NCBI GenBank assembly: GCA_027080405.1
Contig: JALWSL010000734.1
Span: 375 to 11,047 of the forward strand
Length of the DNA: 10,673 bases
Source: Planctomycetaceae bacterium
GTDB taxonomy: Bacteria > Planctomycetota > Planctomycetia > Planctomycetales > Planctomycetaceae
Direction of reading: 5' to 3'
Below the pieces are notes generated by a model that saw nothing but the letters and a program-made list of their open reading frames with translations, had not been told where the DNA came from and searched no databases. Each line of letters starts with the position of its first letter. The first letter of the stretch is position 1. Both the position numbers and the translations under genes were made by a program. Shown one piece after another: positions 1 through 7,632 of the stretch.

Positions 1-32
1 CTTCAATCGTTACTTTAACCGCTCGGTAGTAC

Positions 33-67
33 AAAAAGCGGATCGGGAAAAACCCGACCCGCTTTTC
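33..67 (-). terminator. Rho-independent terminator of the DUF1573 gene
   Basis: Two 14-base arms (34-47 and 53-66) face each other across a five-base loop. Read on the minus strand they pair fully, with one G-U wobble, and the 3' arm runs straight into five Ts (plus-strand As at 33-37). The hairpin lies 44 bases past the stop codon of the leftward DUF1573 gene, where its terminator should be. On the plus strand the wobble becomes an A-C mismatch and only four Ts follow (63-66), so it could work weakly in the other direction too. Confidence 0.85.
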
Positions 68-110
68 AAACAAAGCAACAAACAGGGCGTTCAGTGACGC
101 AGGCTCAACA

Positions 111-1121
111 TCATGAACCGGAGACCACTTTACAAAAGGCCTTGAAAGTGACCGGCTCATTACGTCCATCGATCGTCACCGTAAATTTCTCCACCAATGT
201 TCCTTCTCCGTTTGGTGTAGAAATCGTCAATGGGAGAACATGAACAACCTTTGAATCTTCAGGCATTCTGACTTTGAACGCGTGCAGGTCACTATCACAT
301 TCCACCTTGGAGATTTTGAAGGGACGTTTCCCACGAATGACGACATTCACCGTCTTTTCCTGTCCCGGCTTCATCATCCCGAGAGAAACAACGCTGGGGT
401 TAATGATGATATCGGGAACAACCTCTCCTTCAATCAGCAGCGGAATCCGGGGATTGGAGGTATCGTCAGTAATCAAATTGATCTGACTGCGAAACGGCCC
501 AACAGGTGCATTTTTGGCGAGAGTCACCTTCAAGGTGTATCTGACGGATCCCCCCGTGCGGGTATTTTCAGCCACCTCGGTTTTCAGGTACTCGGGGAGA
601 TTTTCAACACCACGCAAGTGCCAATCTGCGCGTCCTGCATAGGCAACTGAAATGGTTCGCTCCGCCCCAACTCCTTTGTCAACAGAACCGAAATTGACCG
701 AACCGGGGGTCAACACGACATCGGTACGAATATAAGCTGAAATGGGGATGCGCACCTCTGCCCGCTGTGGAGAATCGAACGTGATAATCACGGACGAATC
801 CTTTTTTCGCGTGAATTTGACCGTATTCATAACGATCTCGACATATGCGGATTCCAGCGATTTCAATGTGTATCGGGAAGGCTTGGCAGCGGTGCAGCCA
901 CACGATGTTCTCACATCAGCAATGTGCACGGTCTCCTTGTAGATATTGGTGATTTTAATGCGATGCCGGACATCACTGCCACGAGCGACCACGCCGAAGT
1001 CGTGGGACTTTTCCTCGAACATTTTCAAGGCCCACTCGGTACTCTGATTGGCAGCCTGTAAGGCCGAACCGGATATCAACAAGGCTACTGTCGCGGCCAC
1101 TCCTGCTAGTTGTCTCTTCAT
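111..1121 (-). CDS. Secreted DUF1573 domain-containing protein
   Basis: A 336-residue exported protein of unknown biochemical role. It starts with a Sec signal peptide: basic MKRQ, a hydrophobic stretch at about 5-20, and a likely cut after LQA at 21-23. Three beta-sandwich-like repeats follow, at about 34-131, 134-234 and 237-332. The first carries the DUF1573 hallmarks: a HDFG motif at 40-43, KITN at 56-59, and the TSCGCT motif at 72-77 with Cys74 and Cys76. The second and third begin in the same way (NFGSVDKG at 143-150; SLGMMKPGQ near 246-254) but lack the cysteine motif. The start is well supported by GAGGAG eight bases upstream. The family is thought to have an Ig-like or ASH-like fold and is abundant in planctomycetes and Bacteroidetes; a structural or binding role in the envelope is inference. 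It appears to be monocistronic, with its own terminator at 33-67 and a long divergent leader. Confidence 0.9.
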   Translation of the reverse strand: MKRQLAGVAATVALLISGSALQAANQSTEWALKMFEEKSHDFGVVARGSDVRHRIKITNIYKETVHIADVRTSCGCTAAKPSRYTLKSLESAYVEIVMNTVKFTRKKDSSVIITFDSPQRAEVRIPISAYIRTDVVLTPGSVNFGSVDKGVGAERTISVAYAGRADWHLRGVENLPEYLKTEVAENTRTGGSVRYTLKVTLAKNAPVGPFRSQINLITDDTSNPRIPLLIEGEVVPDIIINPSVVSLGMMKPGQEKTVNVVIRGKRPFKISKVECDSDLHAFKVRMPEDSKVVHVLPLTISTPNGEGTLVEKFTVTIDGRNEPVTFKAFCKVVSGS

Positions 1122-1864
1122 CGGACTCCTCGCTCTTTCAAAGGGCTATTTCCGTAAAATGAAATCTGTTTGCGTATCAATGAGGTACGATTGCCTGCCT
1201 TTCCCGATTTTCCATTCGGGATACCGGCATCCCCAACCGATCACGAGAAACCGCCTCGCCATCAGTACGGGAAGATCGCAGGAATCAGTAGCGCCCGCTT
1301 TGTTGCTGAAGGATATTTCGACTTCGCGATTTCGTCAATCACATTTCGCGAGACTGAAACGCAGCGACAGCAACAAACAACACCCCTGAACAGAATCTCC
1401 TGCCAGGTACGGCCTGATTCGAGCAATGAAACCAATCACCAAATTCCGAAAACTTCCTGACGATCCACAAACTACTTCCGCCAGAAAGACAGGAGACTCA
1501 CTCCCTGTAATTAAAACCTACAACCTAAAGAACGAACCGCCAAACTCTTTCCCTTAATTGAAACCTGATTACCAGGCCCTGCACACCTACATGTTTTGCA
1601 TTTACTCCATTTTAACTGTATTTCTTTTGTTCACGAAGAAGATTTCGAGGTAAACCCCGGAAAAATCGGGCTTGTTCCAGCCGAAACCGGGCAAAAGACA
1701 AAAATCCTCTACCCATTTAATGCTGTCGATTGGTAAACTGGCTCATCCTCGAGTCACACGTTTTGTTCTTTCCCGGGATCCTGTTTGATCCTGTGAACAA
1801 AAACCTTGCCACACCCCATATTCGCCAATTTCGCCAAACAATCCATCTGCCCTGTTTTTAACCA
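1122..1864. other. 743-base divergent intergenic region without a convincing gene
   Basis: No open frame here has a good start, composition or recognisable protein; those present run into the DUF1573 gene antisense or are shadows of it. The region must contain the leaders and promoters of the leftward DUF1573 gene and the rightward zinc-ribbon gene. Visible structure: two TTCGCGA copies (1323-1329 and 1345-1351) 22 bases apart; a 7-bp hairpin with one bulge at 1489-1508; a short C/G hairpin at about 1656-1670; GATCCTGT twice (1777-1784, 1787-1794); TTCGCCAA twice (1821-1828, 1830-1837). A weak sigma-70-like pair, TTGCAT (1596-1601) and TGTATT (1617-1622), has a short 15-base spacer and I do not rely on it. 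A small RNA cannot be excluded. Confidence 0.5.
1777..1837 (+). repeat. Two short direct-repeat pairs ahead of the zinc-ribbon gene
   Basis: GATCCTGT occurs at 1777-1784 and 1787-1794 (period 10). TTCGCCAA occurs at 1821-1828 and 1830-1837 (period 9). Both pairs lie within 90 bases upstream of the start codon at 1865, and each period is close to one helical turn, as expected if a regulator bound the same DNA face. This is a candidate operator region only; no regulator gene is present in the window to link to it. Confidence 0.35.
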
Positions 1865-3097
1865 ATGCTCCAGTTTCGATGTCCATATTGCCAGGCGGTT
1901 ATTCGTGTTCCCAATTCTGCCATGGGACAGTCTGGTATCTGTCAAAAATGTGGCCAAAAAATTCTTGTTCCAGTCGTTGAAGCTGACACTGGTTCAAATA
2001 AGGGTGAACCCGTTCCGCAGGATCAGCTTCCAGAACGGCAGCAGATTTCAGAACGGTCTGAAAAGCCGGTTTCTGAAGATCAGGCTGTCTCCGAATTGTT
2101 GTCAGCGTTGTCTTCAGCAGAAGCACCGCAGAGCGAACAGGATCCGATACTCGATCTGGCAAGGCGAGGAAGCAATTCGGGAAAATCTTTTCTGCTGACC
2201 GGACTGTTCTTCCTGTTGATTGGCGCTGTCGGGGCGATTGCAGTCTATCTTCTGTCACAACCAAAGATGCAGGGTAACCTGACTGCCCAGGTGGCTCCTG
2301 TCAATGCGATCAAGCCAATGTTGATCGGTCGTCAGGCAATCGGACAGCCGGAACTGTTCGAAACATTCTGGCTCAGAAATCCGGACAGGCAGATTGAAAT
2401 CAACAGCCGACTGTTGGAAACATCCATCCTTGCACAGAAAAGAGGTCTGGAGATTCGCATCTATCCCGGCCCGGAAAATGAGTTGTACCGCGTCGATCTG
2501 TTACAGAACAAGCCCTTGAATGACTATTACACCCAGCACTTGACTGAACTGGAAGAAGAGCGAAAAAAAATTCTGATCCAGGCGACTGTCTCGTTCCTCG
2601 AACAGATGGTAGCCAAGGAAGAAATCCTGAGAAAAAATTCGCGTCTGCTGATAGAAATTCGCGACCGCATGGTTCTGACGGCAATGGTACACGGCCTCGG
2701 CTTCCGGCTTGTTGCACTGGTTGGTGAGAAGCAGTACCCTTGCGTCTGGCAGGATAAACAGGATCGCCTCTATTTCGTACTTCCCAAAGGTACAACCCAT
2801 TTCATCGTTCGTGAGGCTGATCGAGCGGGGCAGAAAAAAATATTCCCCAAAACGATGCGATTCAGGATCTCGACTCCTTACGCGAAGATAGTGGCCCGGA
2901 AAAAATCATCGCCACAACAGCCGAACTCCGAAGAAGACAAGACAGAAAACGATACAGGAATGAACGATACAGGAATGAATGATACCGAACATGGAGAACC
3001 GGGAGAGAAAGCAGGTCCGGAAAAATCGGGAAACGAGGAAAATCCTGCCAATCAAACGCCTGAAAAAAATGAATCCGAAAAAATGAATCCGAAATGA
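1865..3097 (+). CDS. Zinc-ribbon single-pass membrane protein, function unknown
   Basis: A 410-residue protein with three clear parts. Residues 1-40 form a treble-clef or MJ0042-like zinc ribbon (CPYC at 6-9, CQKC at 26-29, ending in the typical ILVPV), a module planctomycetes often place at the N-terminus. After a charged linker comes one hydrophobic helix at about 109-131, preceded by ARRG, so the ribbon should be cytoplasmic and the rest outside. The outer part (about 135-345) is mixed alpha/beta, with a Glu/Lys-rich, possibly coiled helix at about 225-265; I recognise no known domain. The tail (about 346-410) is acidic and low in complexity, with an NDTGM repeat at 362-374. ATG at 1865 is the natural start because the ribbon begins at once, although no strong Shine-Dalgarno precedes it. 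The next gene starts 59 bases downstream on the same strand, suggesting co-transcription. Confidence 0.8.
   Translation: MLQFRCPYCQAVIRVPNSAMGQSGICQKCGQKILVPVVEADTGSNKGEPVPQDQLPERQQISERSEKPVSEDQAVSELLSALSSAEAPQSEQDPILDLARRGSNSGKSFLLTGLFFLLIGAVGAIAVYLLSQPKMQGNLTAQVAPVNAIKPMLIGRQAIGQPELFETFWLRNPDRQIEINSRLLETSILAQKRGLEIRIYPGPENELYRVDLLQNKPLNDYYTQHLTELEEERKKILIQATVSFLEQMVAKEEILRKNSRLLIEIRDRMVLTAMVHGLGFRLVALVGEKQYPCVWQDKQDRLYFVLPKGTTHFIVREADRAGQKKIFPKTMRFRISTPYAKIVARKKSSPQQPNSEEDKTENDTGMNDTGMNDTEHGEPGEKAGPEKSGNEENPANQTPEKNESEKMNPK
2948..2986 (+). repeat. 15-bp in-frame tandem repeat, 2.6 copies
   Basis: The unit AACGATACAGGAATG occurs at 2948-2962 and 2963-2977, followed by a partial copy with one change (2978-2986). 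Being 15 bases long it keeps the reading frame and encodes NDTGM twice and then NDT in the acidic tail of the zinc-ribbon membrane protein. Such units commonly change copy number by replication slippage without breaking the frame. Confidence 0.8.
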
Positions 3098-3156
3098 AGT
3101 CGGATAAGTGAATCCCTGTTTGATGTTGCGTGGGACGCGACTGCTCCGGAGGAGTT

Positions 3157-3837
3157 ATGTTTTCTGATTGGGTACCAGTTTTGATAGAAGTGCTGGCTGG
3201 TATCGGTCTGTTTCTGTTCCTTGTTGTCCTGCTGGCAAATGTAAGACTGAAACAGAAAAACAGACGTGCAGAAAAATTAAAACTGTTTGCCAGGCAATCG
3301 GGCATGACTTACCAGCATCAACTCCCCGAGCTTGAAACGCTGCTGGAAGCGTTTGAGTTAATCCAGAAAAAAGGGGACGTGGTATCTATCACCAACGTAT
3401 TGCTTTCACGTAGCGGTGAGCTGACGCTCTACCTGTTTGATTATGCGCGGGAATCGACTGGACAGGAAAGCAACACGCAGAAACAGACCGCCATTCTGTT
3501 CGAAGACTTTCGCCTGCAACTGGCGCACTTCCTGCTTCGCCCAAGGAGAATGGGAGATTTTTTGGACAGCCTTTCCGGCATTCGGGATGTTGTTCCGGAA
3601 GGAAACCGTCAGTTCAACAAGAAGTTCCGCCTCACCAGTCAGACTCCTCGCGAAACGTACTTTCTTTTTACAGAGCAGCTCATGCAGTTTTTTTTGCAGA
3701 ACGAAAAACTGCACGCAGAAGGTCTCGACACATTTTTGCTTCTTTACGAACCCGGAAAATTAATCGAACCAGCCGGTCTCCCCCATTTCCTCGAAGAGAA
3801 TCTGAAGGGATACCAATACCTGAAAAATGCATCCTGA
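3157..3837 (+). CDS. Membrane-anchored conserved hypothetical protein
   Basis: A 226-residue protein with one N-terminal hydrophobic helix (about 6-28) followed by NVRLKQKNRR, so the remainder is probably cytoplasmic. The soluble part resembles, from memory, a widespread uncharacterised bacterial family with a FDY motif in the middle (here 94-96), a FN-(K/R)-(K/R)-FR segment (here FNKKFRL, 153-159), then a hydrophobic helix (LMQFFL, 175-180) and a final strand (FLLLYEPG, 193-200). No catalytic motif is visible. I start it at ATG 3157 because GGAGGAG lies at 3148-3154, directly before it. A GTG at 3130 in the same frame would add nine residues but would place the ribosome site inside the gene. 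It follows the zinc-ribbon membrane gene by 59 bases and is probably its operon partner. Confidence 0.75.
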   Translation: MFSDWVPVLIEVLAGIGLFLFLVVLLANVRLKQKNRRAEKLKLFARQSGMTYQHQLPELETLLEAFELIQKKGDVVSITNVLLSRSGELTLYLFDYARESTGQESNTQKQTAILFEDFRLQLAHFLLRPRRMGDFLDSLSGIRDVVPEGNRQFNKKFRLTSQTPRETYFLFTEQLMQFFLQNEKLHAEGLDTFLLLYEPGKLIEPAGLPHFLEENLKGYQYLKNAS

Positions 3838-4086
3838 GACGGCAGAGCGATAACCCAGACTGCCAGGCAAAACGATCTCCAACAACGCTCTTGAACCAAT
3901 GATCATCAACCCCGCCACAACTCGCGCCAACCGATCAACAGTCCTCCCCTTGAATGATCGACATTTCTTCGCATCGGGATTACGATGGCGTTCATCGCCT
4001 GACACTTCCATGTGCCGGTGAGTTGAGCAGTGTGGAAATTGCTGCGATGTTCGCGTCATCATCCGTTTTATTATTCTGGAGACAAG
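3838..4086. other. 249-base intergenic stretch ahead of the DUF1559 gene
   Basis: No gene is visible. A 5-bp inverted repeat (GGCAG 3842-3846 / CTGCC 3860-3864) follows the preceding stop, but there is no T-run, so it is a poor terminator candidate. The last bases carry the GGAG ribosome site (4078-4081) of the next gene. The distance suggests that DUF1559 has its own promoter, which I could not place with confidence. Confidence 0.4.
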
Positions 4087-5133
4087 GTGAAAACAACAAA
4101 CCGGAGAGAAGCGTTTACTCTCATTGAACTATTGGTAGTCATTGCCATTATTGCGGTGCTGGTTGCATTGCTGCTTCCGGCCGTCCAGCAGGCTCGCGAA
4201 GCGGCTCGGAGAGCTTCTTGCAAGAACAACCTGAAACAGATCGGACTGGCTTTGCACAATTATGAATCAACCCACACAGTATATCCTCCCGGGTATCTCT
4301 GGCTCGACGGAGCCACTTACACCACACAGGCAAATGCGGGGTATCCGCTGAGCAACAATAGTACCGATAACCACATGGGACTAAGCAGGGGAACGATGAT
4401 CTTGCCGTTCATGGAACAACCTGCCCTGTACAATCAATTCAATTTCAATCTCCCCTGTTTTGACCCGGCGAACAGGAAGGCTCGGGAGACTTTTGTTGAC
4501 TCCTATCTCTGTCCGTCCGCCCCGTATTCCGAAGAAAAATTTGTGAAGCGGGACGTCAATTTTGCCGCTTCCAGTTATGCGGCGAACTGGGGGCCTGCTT
4601 CCGGAAGAGCAAACACTCCGGCTGATCCTGGCGACGATGTCAACCTGGATGATACCCCGGATCCGAATTCACAACCCGCCGCGGCGGCTTTCCGTGCCTG
4701 TAGCGGAGTGTTCTACCGTAACAGCAAAACGCGAGTTCGGGATATCACCGATGGGTTGTCAAATACGTTGGCAATTGGGGAACGCTGGAATGGACCGATT
4801 CTCGATGAAAGCGGAAACAGGATTTCGGGCGCAACCGGGCATCTCGTTTTCGAAAATGCCTGGGCCGCTGCATGCCGAAGTGAAATCGATGCAGGAGACG
4901 ACCACGGACATATGGTTCTGTTTGACACCGAATTTGCTCCCAACCGGGCAAGACAGGACGCAACCGGGACATACAATTACGGCCCCGATCGGGGCGTCGC
5001 TGCCCCTCACCGTGGAGTCTCCCAGTTTGCACTGTGTGACGGTTCCGTACGTGCCATTAGCGAAAACATCGACTTGAATCTTTACCGCTCATTAAGTTCG
5101 CGCAGCGGCGGAGAAGTTCTGGGAGATTTCTAA
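4087..5133 (+). CDS. DUF1559 protein with type IV pilin-like N-terminus
   Basis: A 348-residue member of the DUF1559 family, found in very large paralogous sets in planctomycetes and of unknown function. The N-terminus is a prepilin-type methylation motif: short basic leader KTTNRREA, then F10-T-L-I-E14, a 20-residue hydrophobic helix to about 30, and the family signature [12 protein letters not shown] (31-42) followed by [15 protein letters not shown] (45-59). Position -1 of the cleavage site is Ala9 rather than the usual Gly; Glu at +5 is kept. The C-terminus carries the H-x-G...CDGSVR motif (His308, 317-322) and SENID typical of the family. I start it at GTG 4087 because GGAG (4078-4081) sits five bases before it and the leader then has normal length. 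The GTG at 4030 would add an unusual 19-residue extension. The product is expected to be anchored in the cytoplasmic membrane or to form pseudopilin-like structures after prepilin peptidase processing. Confidence 0.9.
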   Translation: MKTTNRREAFTLIELLVVIAIIAVLVALLLPAVQQAREAARRASCKNNLKQIGLALHNYESTHTVYPPGYLWLDGATYTTQANAGYPLSNNSTDNHMGLSRGTMILPFMEQPALYNQFNFNLPCFDPANRKARETFVDSYLCPSAPYSEEKFVKRDVNFAASSYAANWGPASGRANTPADPGDDVNLDDTPDPNSQPAAAAFRACSGVFYRNSKTRVRDITDGLSNTLAIGERWNGPILDESGNRISGATGHLVFENAWAAACRSEIDAGDDHGHMVLFDTEFAPNRARQDATGTYNYGPDRGVAAPHRGVSQFALCDGSVRAISENIDLNLYRSLSSRSGGEVLGDF

Positions 5134-5303
5134 ATGTTTGAAGATTGACCAGTTTCAAGGCGGCGCCTCGACTCGGTCTGCGACTGTGTGGAGCTGAATT
5201 ACCACGGGTTATCACTTGCGGAAGTGGAAGCTGCAAGCAACTTTCGATCACCAGTGGCCACTCGACTCTGTCAGAGACTGCGTCACGGCGTTGGTAGAAG
5301 GTA
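5134..5303. other. Gap between two convergent genes with a degenerate direct repeat
   Basis: No T-tailed hairpin is visible for either the DUF1559 gene or the SDR gene. A 23-base segment at 5167-5189 recurs at 5261-5283 with 19 identities by eye (shared CTCGACTC, GTC, GACTG, GT). A small 5-bp hairpin lies at 5213-5226. The 94-base period is not a multiple of three, so the repeat is not explained by coding. It may be the remnant of a duplicated or mobile sequence, or chance. Confidence 0.35.
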
Positions 5304-6176
5304 TTATTCACAATCCCTGGGTATCCTCTGTCCGGTCACAAGATGTTCCGGCATTTTGTTCTGTGCCTGCAAGGCGTATTGATGTAATTTCTTTCGTTCC
5401 AGTTGATAGACACCATCCAGCAACCAGGGACAGAGTCTTTCAAGCCAATGTCCCAGTTTTGCCAAACCGGTTACGGTAACGAGTCTACGATTGTTCTCGA
5501 TCGCACGGATCGATTTTCTGGCGACAACTCCCGCGGAAGTCGTCATCCAGCGGGGAGGTTTCTTCTTGCTTCGCCCCTCGGGAACCAGCATGTTGTCAAA
5601 AAGATCGGTTCTGACAAAACCGGGGCACATCACGCCAACACCCAATCCATAGCGTGCATATTCTGCCCGCAATGCGAGCGAATAACCAACCAAACCGTAT
5701 TTTGTCGCGTGGTAAATGGTGTTGCGGTTGGAGGGAAACAGACCAAACACACTTGAAATATTCAGAATACGGGATTGTTCATTCGCCAACAGCAATGGGA
5801 AACAGGCATCGCAAAGACGAATGGGCGCCAGAAAATTGACCGTCAACAGCCGTTCGCGTTGAAGATCGGTCATTTGGTCAGTCGCCCAGTAATAAACAAG
5901 ACCTGCGTTGTTGATCAGGATATCGAGCCCACCCATCATCTCGCGGGTTTCATCAACGATTTGGGAAATCGTTTCCTCGTAGAACAGATCCGCAACGATC
6001 GTATGAACGTAAACGCCCTGTTTTCTACACTCGGCAGCGGCCTGTTCAAGCCGTTCTCCCTGAATGTCGACCAGACAGAGATGCGTATTCCGCCGGGCCA
6101 ACTGCAAAGCGATGGCGCGACCGATCCCCGAAGCCGCACCTGTCAGTAATGCCCGTTTTCGTTCAATATTGAACAT
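5304..6176 (-). CDS. Short-chain dehydrogenase/reductase (SDR), classical type
   Basis: A 290-residue NAD(P)-dependent oxidoreductase, expected in the cytoplasm. The Rossmann fold shows TGAASGIG at 12-19, Asp37 at the end of strand 2 (favouring NAD over NADP), NNAG at 89-92 and Asn114. The catalytic set is complete: Ser142, Tyr155 and Lys159 (YHATK). The PG motif (MCPGFVRT) follows at about 183-190. The roughly 290-residue length and the C-terminal tail (RRLVTVTGLAKLGHWLERLCPWL onward in shorter form: hydrophobic, near 225-250) fit the subgroup that associates loosely with membranes, but the substrate cannot be told. No strong Shine-Dalgarno precedes ATG 6176; GGTAGA further upstream is a weak candidate. 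It is alone on its strand, convergent with DUF1559 and divergent from the Tat oxidoreductase 142 bases away. Confidence 0.9.
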   Translation of the reverse strand: MFNIERKRALLTGAASGIGRAIALQLARRNTHLCLVDIQGERLEQAAAECRKQGVYVHTIVADLFYEETISQIVDETREMMGGLDILINNAGLVYYWATDQMTDLQRERLLTVNFLAPIRLCDACFPLLLANEQSRILNISSVFGLFPSNRNTIYHATKYGLVGYSLALRAEYARYGLGVGVMCPGFVRTDLFDNMLVPEGRSKKKPPRWMTTSAGVVARKSIRAIENNRRLVTVTGLAKLGHWLERLCPWLLDGVYQLERKKLHQYALQAQNKMPEHLVTGQRIPRDCE

Positions 6177-6234
6177 GAATTGAATCTACCAAGCTCTGAT
6201 TGCAGAAGAAATATCGTTTTTTGTTCCGTTTCCT

Positions 6235-6264
6235 TTGAACTTTGATCAGCAATCGGGATAAAAT
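6235..6264 (+). promoter_or_regulatory. Candidate sigma-70 promoter of the Gfo/Idh/MocA gene
   Basis: TTGAAC (6235-6240) and TAAAAT (6259-6264), separated by 18 bases, resemble -35 and -10 boxes. They lie 54 bases before the first possible start codon of the oxidoreductase gene, in the 142-base divergent space. The match was found by eye and such matches are common by chance in A/T-rich leaders. Confidence 0.35.
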
Positions 6265-6318
6265 GGTTTCGTCAAAGACCTTACCTGAATTCCCTGTCGA
6301 GTTTGTCGAAAAGGGAAA

Positions 6319-7632
6319 ATGTTTTCAATCATGGGAGCGCCTTCAATCATGTCTGAGGTTCAAAATAATTCTCGCCGTACTTTCCTCAAATCATCTGCTG
6401 CAGGTGTTGTTGGCGGACTTGCCGCCCAGGCCATAGCCCCCGGAGCTTTTGCGGGCGAAAAAACCGTCCTGAAAGTCGGGCTGGTCGGATGTGGCGGTCG
6501 CGGAACAGGAGCAGCCCGCGATACTCTATCGGGAGATCCCAACTGTAAAATTGTCGCCATGGGCGATCTGTTCCGTGAGAAGGCGGAAGCTTCTCTCAAA
6601 AATCTGCAGGCGACACAATACAAAGATCGGGTGGATGTCGATTCCGACAAAATTTTCGACGGATTCGACGCCTATCAAAAGGTGCTCAATTCAGATGTCG
6701 ATATCGTCCTGCTGGCAACGCCTCCCGGTTTCCGACCTCTTCAACTGGAAGCAGCCATCAACGCGGGCAAGCATGTGTTTTGTGAAAAGCCGGTCGCTGT
6801 CGATCCGGTCGGGTGTCGTCGGGTTCGCGCTGCCGGGGAAGTGGCCAAGGAAAAAGGGCTTACACTCATTTCCGGTTTGTGCTGGCGGTATGAAGATGGC
6901 ATGAGAGAAATCATGAAGCGGCTTCATGATGGAGCGATCGGCGATCTGCAGGCGATTTACAGCACTCGATATCTGGGACCAGTTGGAAGGCGAACGCCTC
7001 GTACTCCCGGAATGAGTGACATGGAATGGCAAATCAAAAACTGGTACTTCTTCACCTGGCTTTCAGCAGACTTTTTCGCCGAGCAGTTTGTCCACGAAAT
7101 CGACAAAATTTCCTGGCTGATGCAAAACGAATACCCTGTGCGTGTCCTGGCCACGGGTGGACGTGAAACACGTATCGGCAAAGAAAACGGGAACATTTTC
7201 GATCACTTTGCTGCGACATTCTACTACAAGAACGGCCTTCGCTATGCTGCCACAACACGCCAGCAGGCTGGCTGCAGTAACGAGTTCCAGGATTTTGTCG
7301 TCGGCAAAGATGGAACAGCCGATTTGATGAAATATAAAATAGAAGGAAAGAATCCATGGCGAAAACGTAAAAATGTGAACCGGATGTATCACAACGAGCA
7401 TGTCGCCATGTACGATTCGATCCGGAATGCAAAAGCGGTCAACAACACCGAGTACATGGTCAACAGTTCGCTGATGGGGATCATGGCGAGAATGTCTGCC
7501 TATACCGGCAAGGAGGTCACCTGGGAACAGGCATTGAATTCAAAACTTGATCTCAGTCCGAAGTCCTACTCTTTCGATGCTGAAGCACCACCTGTTGAGG
7601 TTGCAGTTCCCGGTGTCACACCGCTGATTTGA
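6319..7632 (+). CDS. Tat-exported Gfo/Idh/MocA family oxidoreductase
   Basis: A 437-residue NAD(P)-dependent oxidoreductase of a family that acts on sugars, inositols and related polyols; the substrate is not deducible. The N-terminus has a twin-arginine signal (SRRTFLK, Arg19-Arg20) and a hydrophobic alanine-rich stretch ending near AFA at 43-45, so the enzyme should be folded with its cofactor and exported. The Rossmann domain follows: GLVGCGGRG at 54-62, then the family's AGKHVFCEKP at 149-158 with the conserved Glu-Lys-Pro. The C-terminal domain carries the conserved HEID (His259). Length is normal for the planctomycete exported subgroup. The start is uncertain: ATG 6319 follows AAGGG closely; ATG 6331 and 6349 are in frame; ATG 6349 would give a more typical MSEVQNNSRR leader. 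A TTCAATCATG sequence occurs twice (6324-6333, 6342-6351), overlapping two of the starts. Confidence 0.9.
   Translation: MFSIMGAPSIMSEVQNNSRRTFLKSSAAGVVGGLAAQAIAPGAFAGEKTVLKVGLVGCGGRGTGAARDTLSGDPNCKIVAMGDLFREKAEASLKNLQATQYKDRVDVDSDKIFDGFDAYQKVLNSDVDIVLLATPPGFRPLQLEAAINAGKHVFCEKPVAVDPVGCRRVRAAGEVAKEKGLTLISGLCWRYEDGMREIMKRLHDGAIGDLQAIYSTRYLGPVGRRTPRTPGMSDMEWQIKNWYFFTWLSADFFAEQFVHEIDKISWLMQNEYPVRVLATGGRETRIGKENGNIFDHFAATFYYKNGLRYAATTRQQAGCSNEFQDFVVGKDGTADLMKYKIEGKNPWRKRKNVNRMYHNEHVAMYDSIRNAKAVNNTEYMVNSSLMGIMARMSAYTGKEVTWEQALNSKLDLSPKSYSFDAEAPPVEVAVPGVTPLI

Noticed and set aside
1048..1460. Two overlapping rightward open frames of 113 and 96 codons
   Set aside because: One begins antisense inside the signal-peptide end of the DUF1573 gene; neither has a ribosome site or protein-like composition.
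3130..3156. GTG start for the small membrane protein
   Set aside because: The GGAGGAG ribosome site at 3148-3154 would lie inside the gene; ATG 3157 fits better.
3842..3864. Terminator after the small membrane protein gene
   Set aside because: Only a 5-bp stem with a long loop and no T-run.
4562..5077. 171-codon rightward frame inside the DUF1559 gene
   Set aside because: It is a frame-shifted shadow of a gene with strong family motifs over its whole length.
5403..6149. Rightward open frames opposite the SDR gene
   Set aside because: They lie antisense to a complete SDR with all catalytic residues and resemble no protein.
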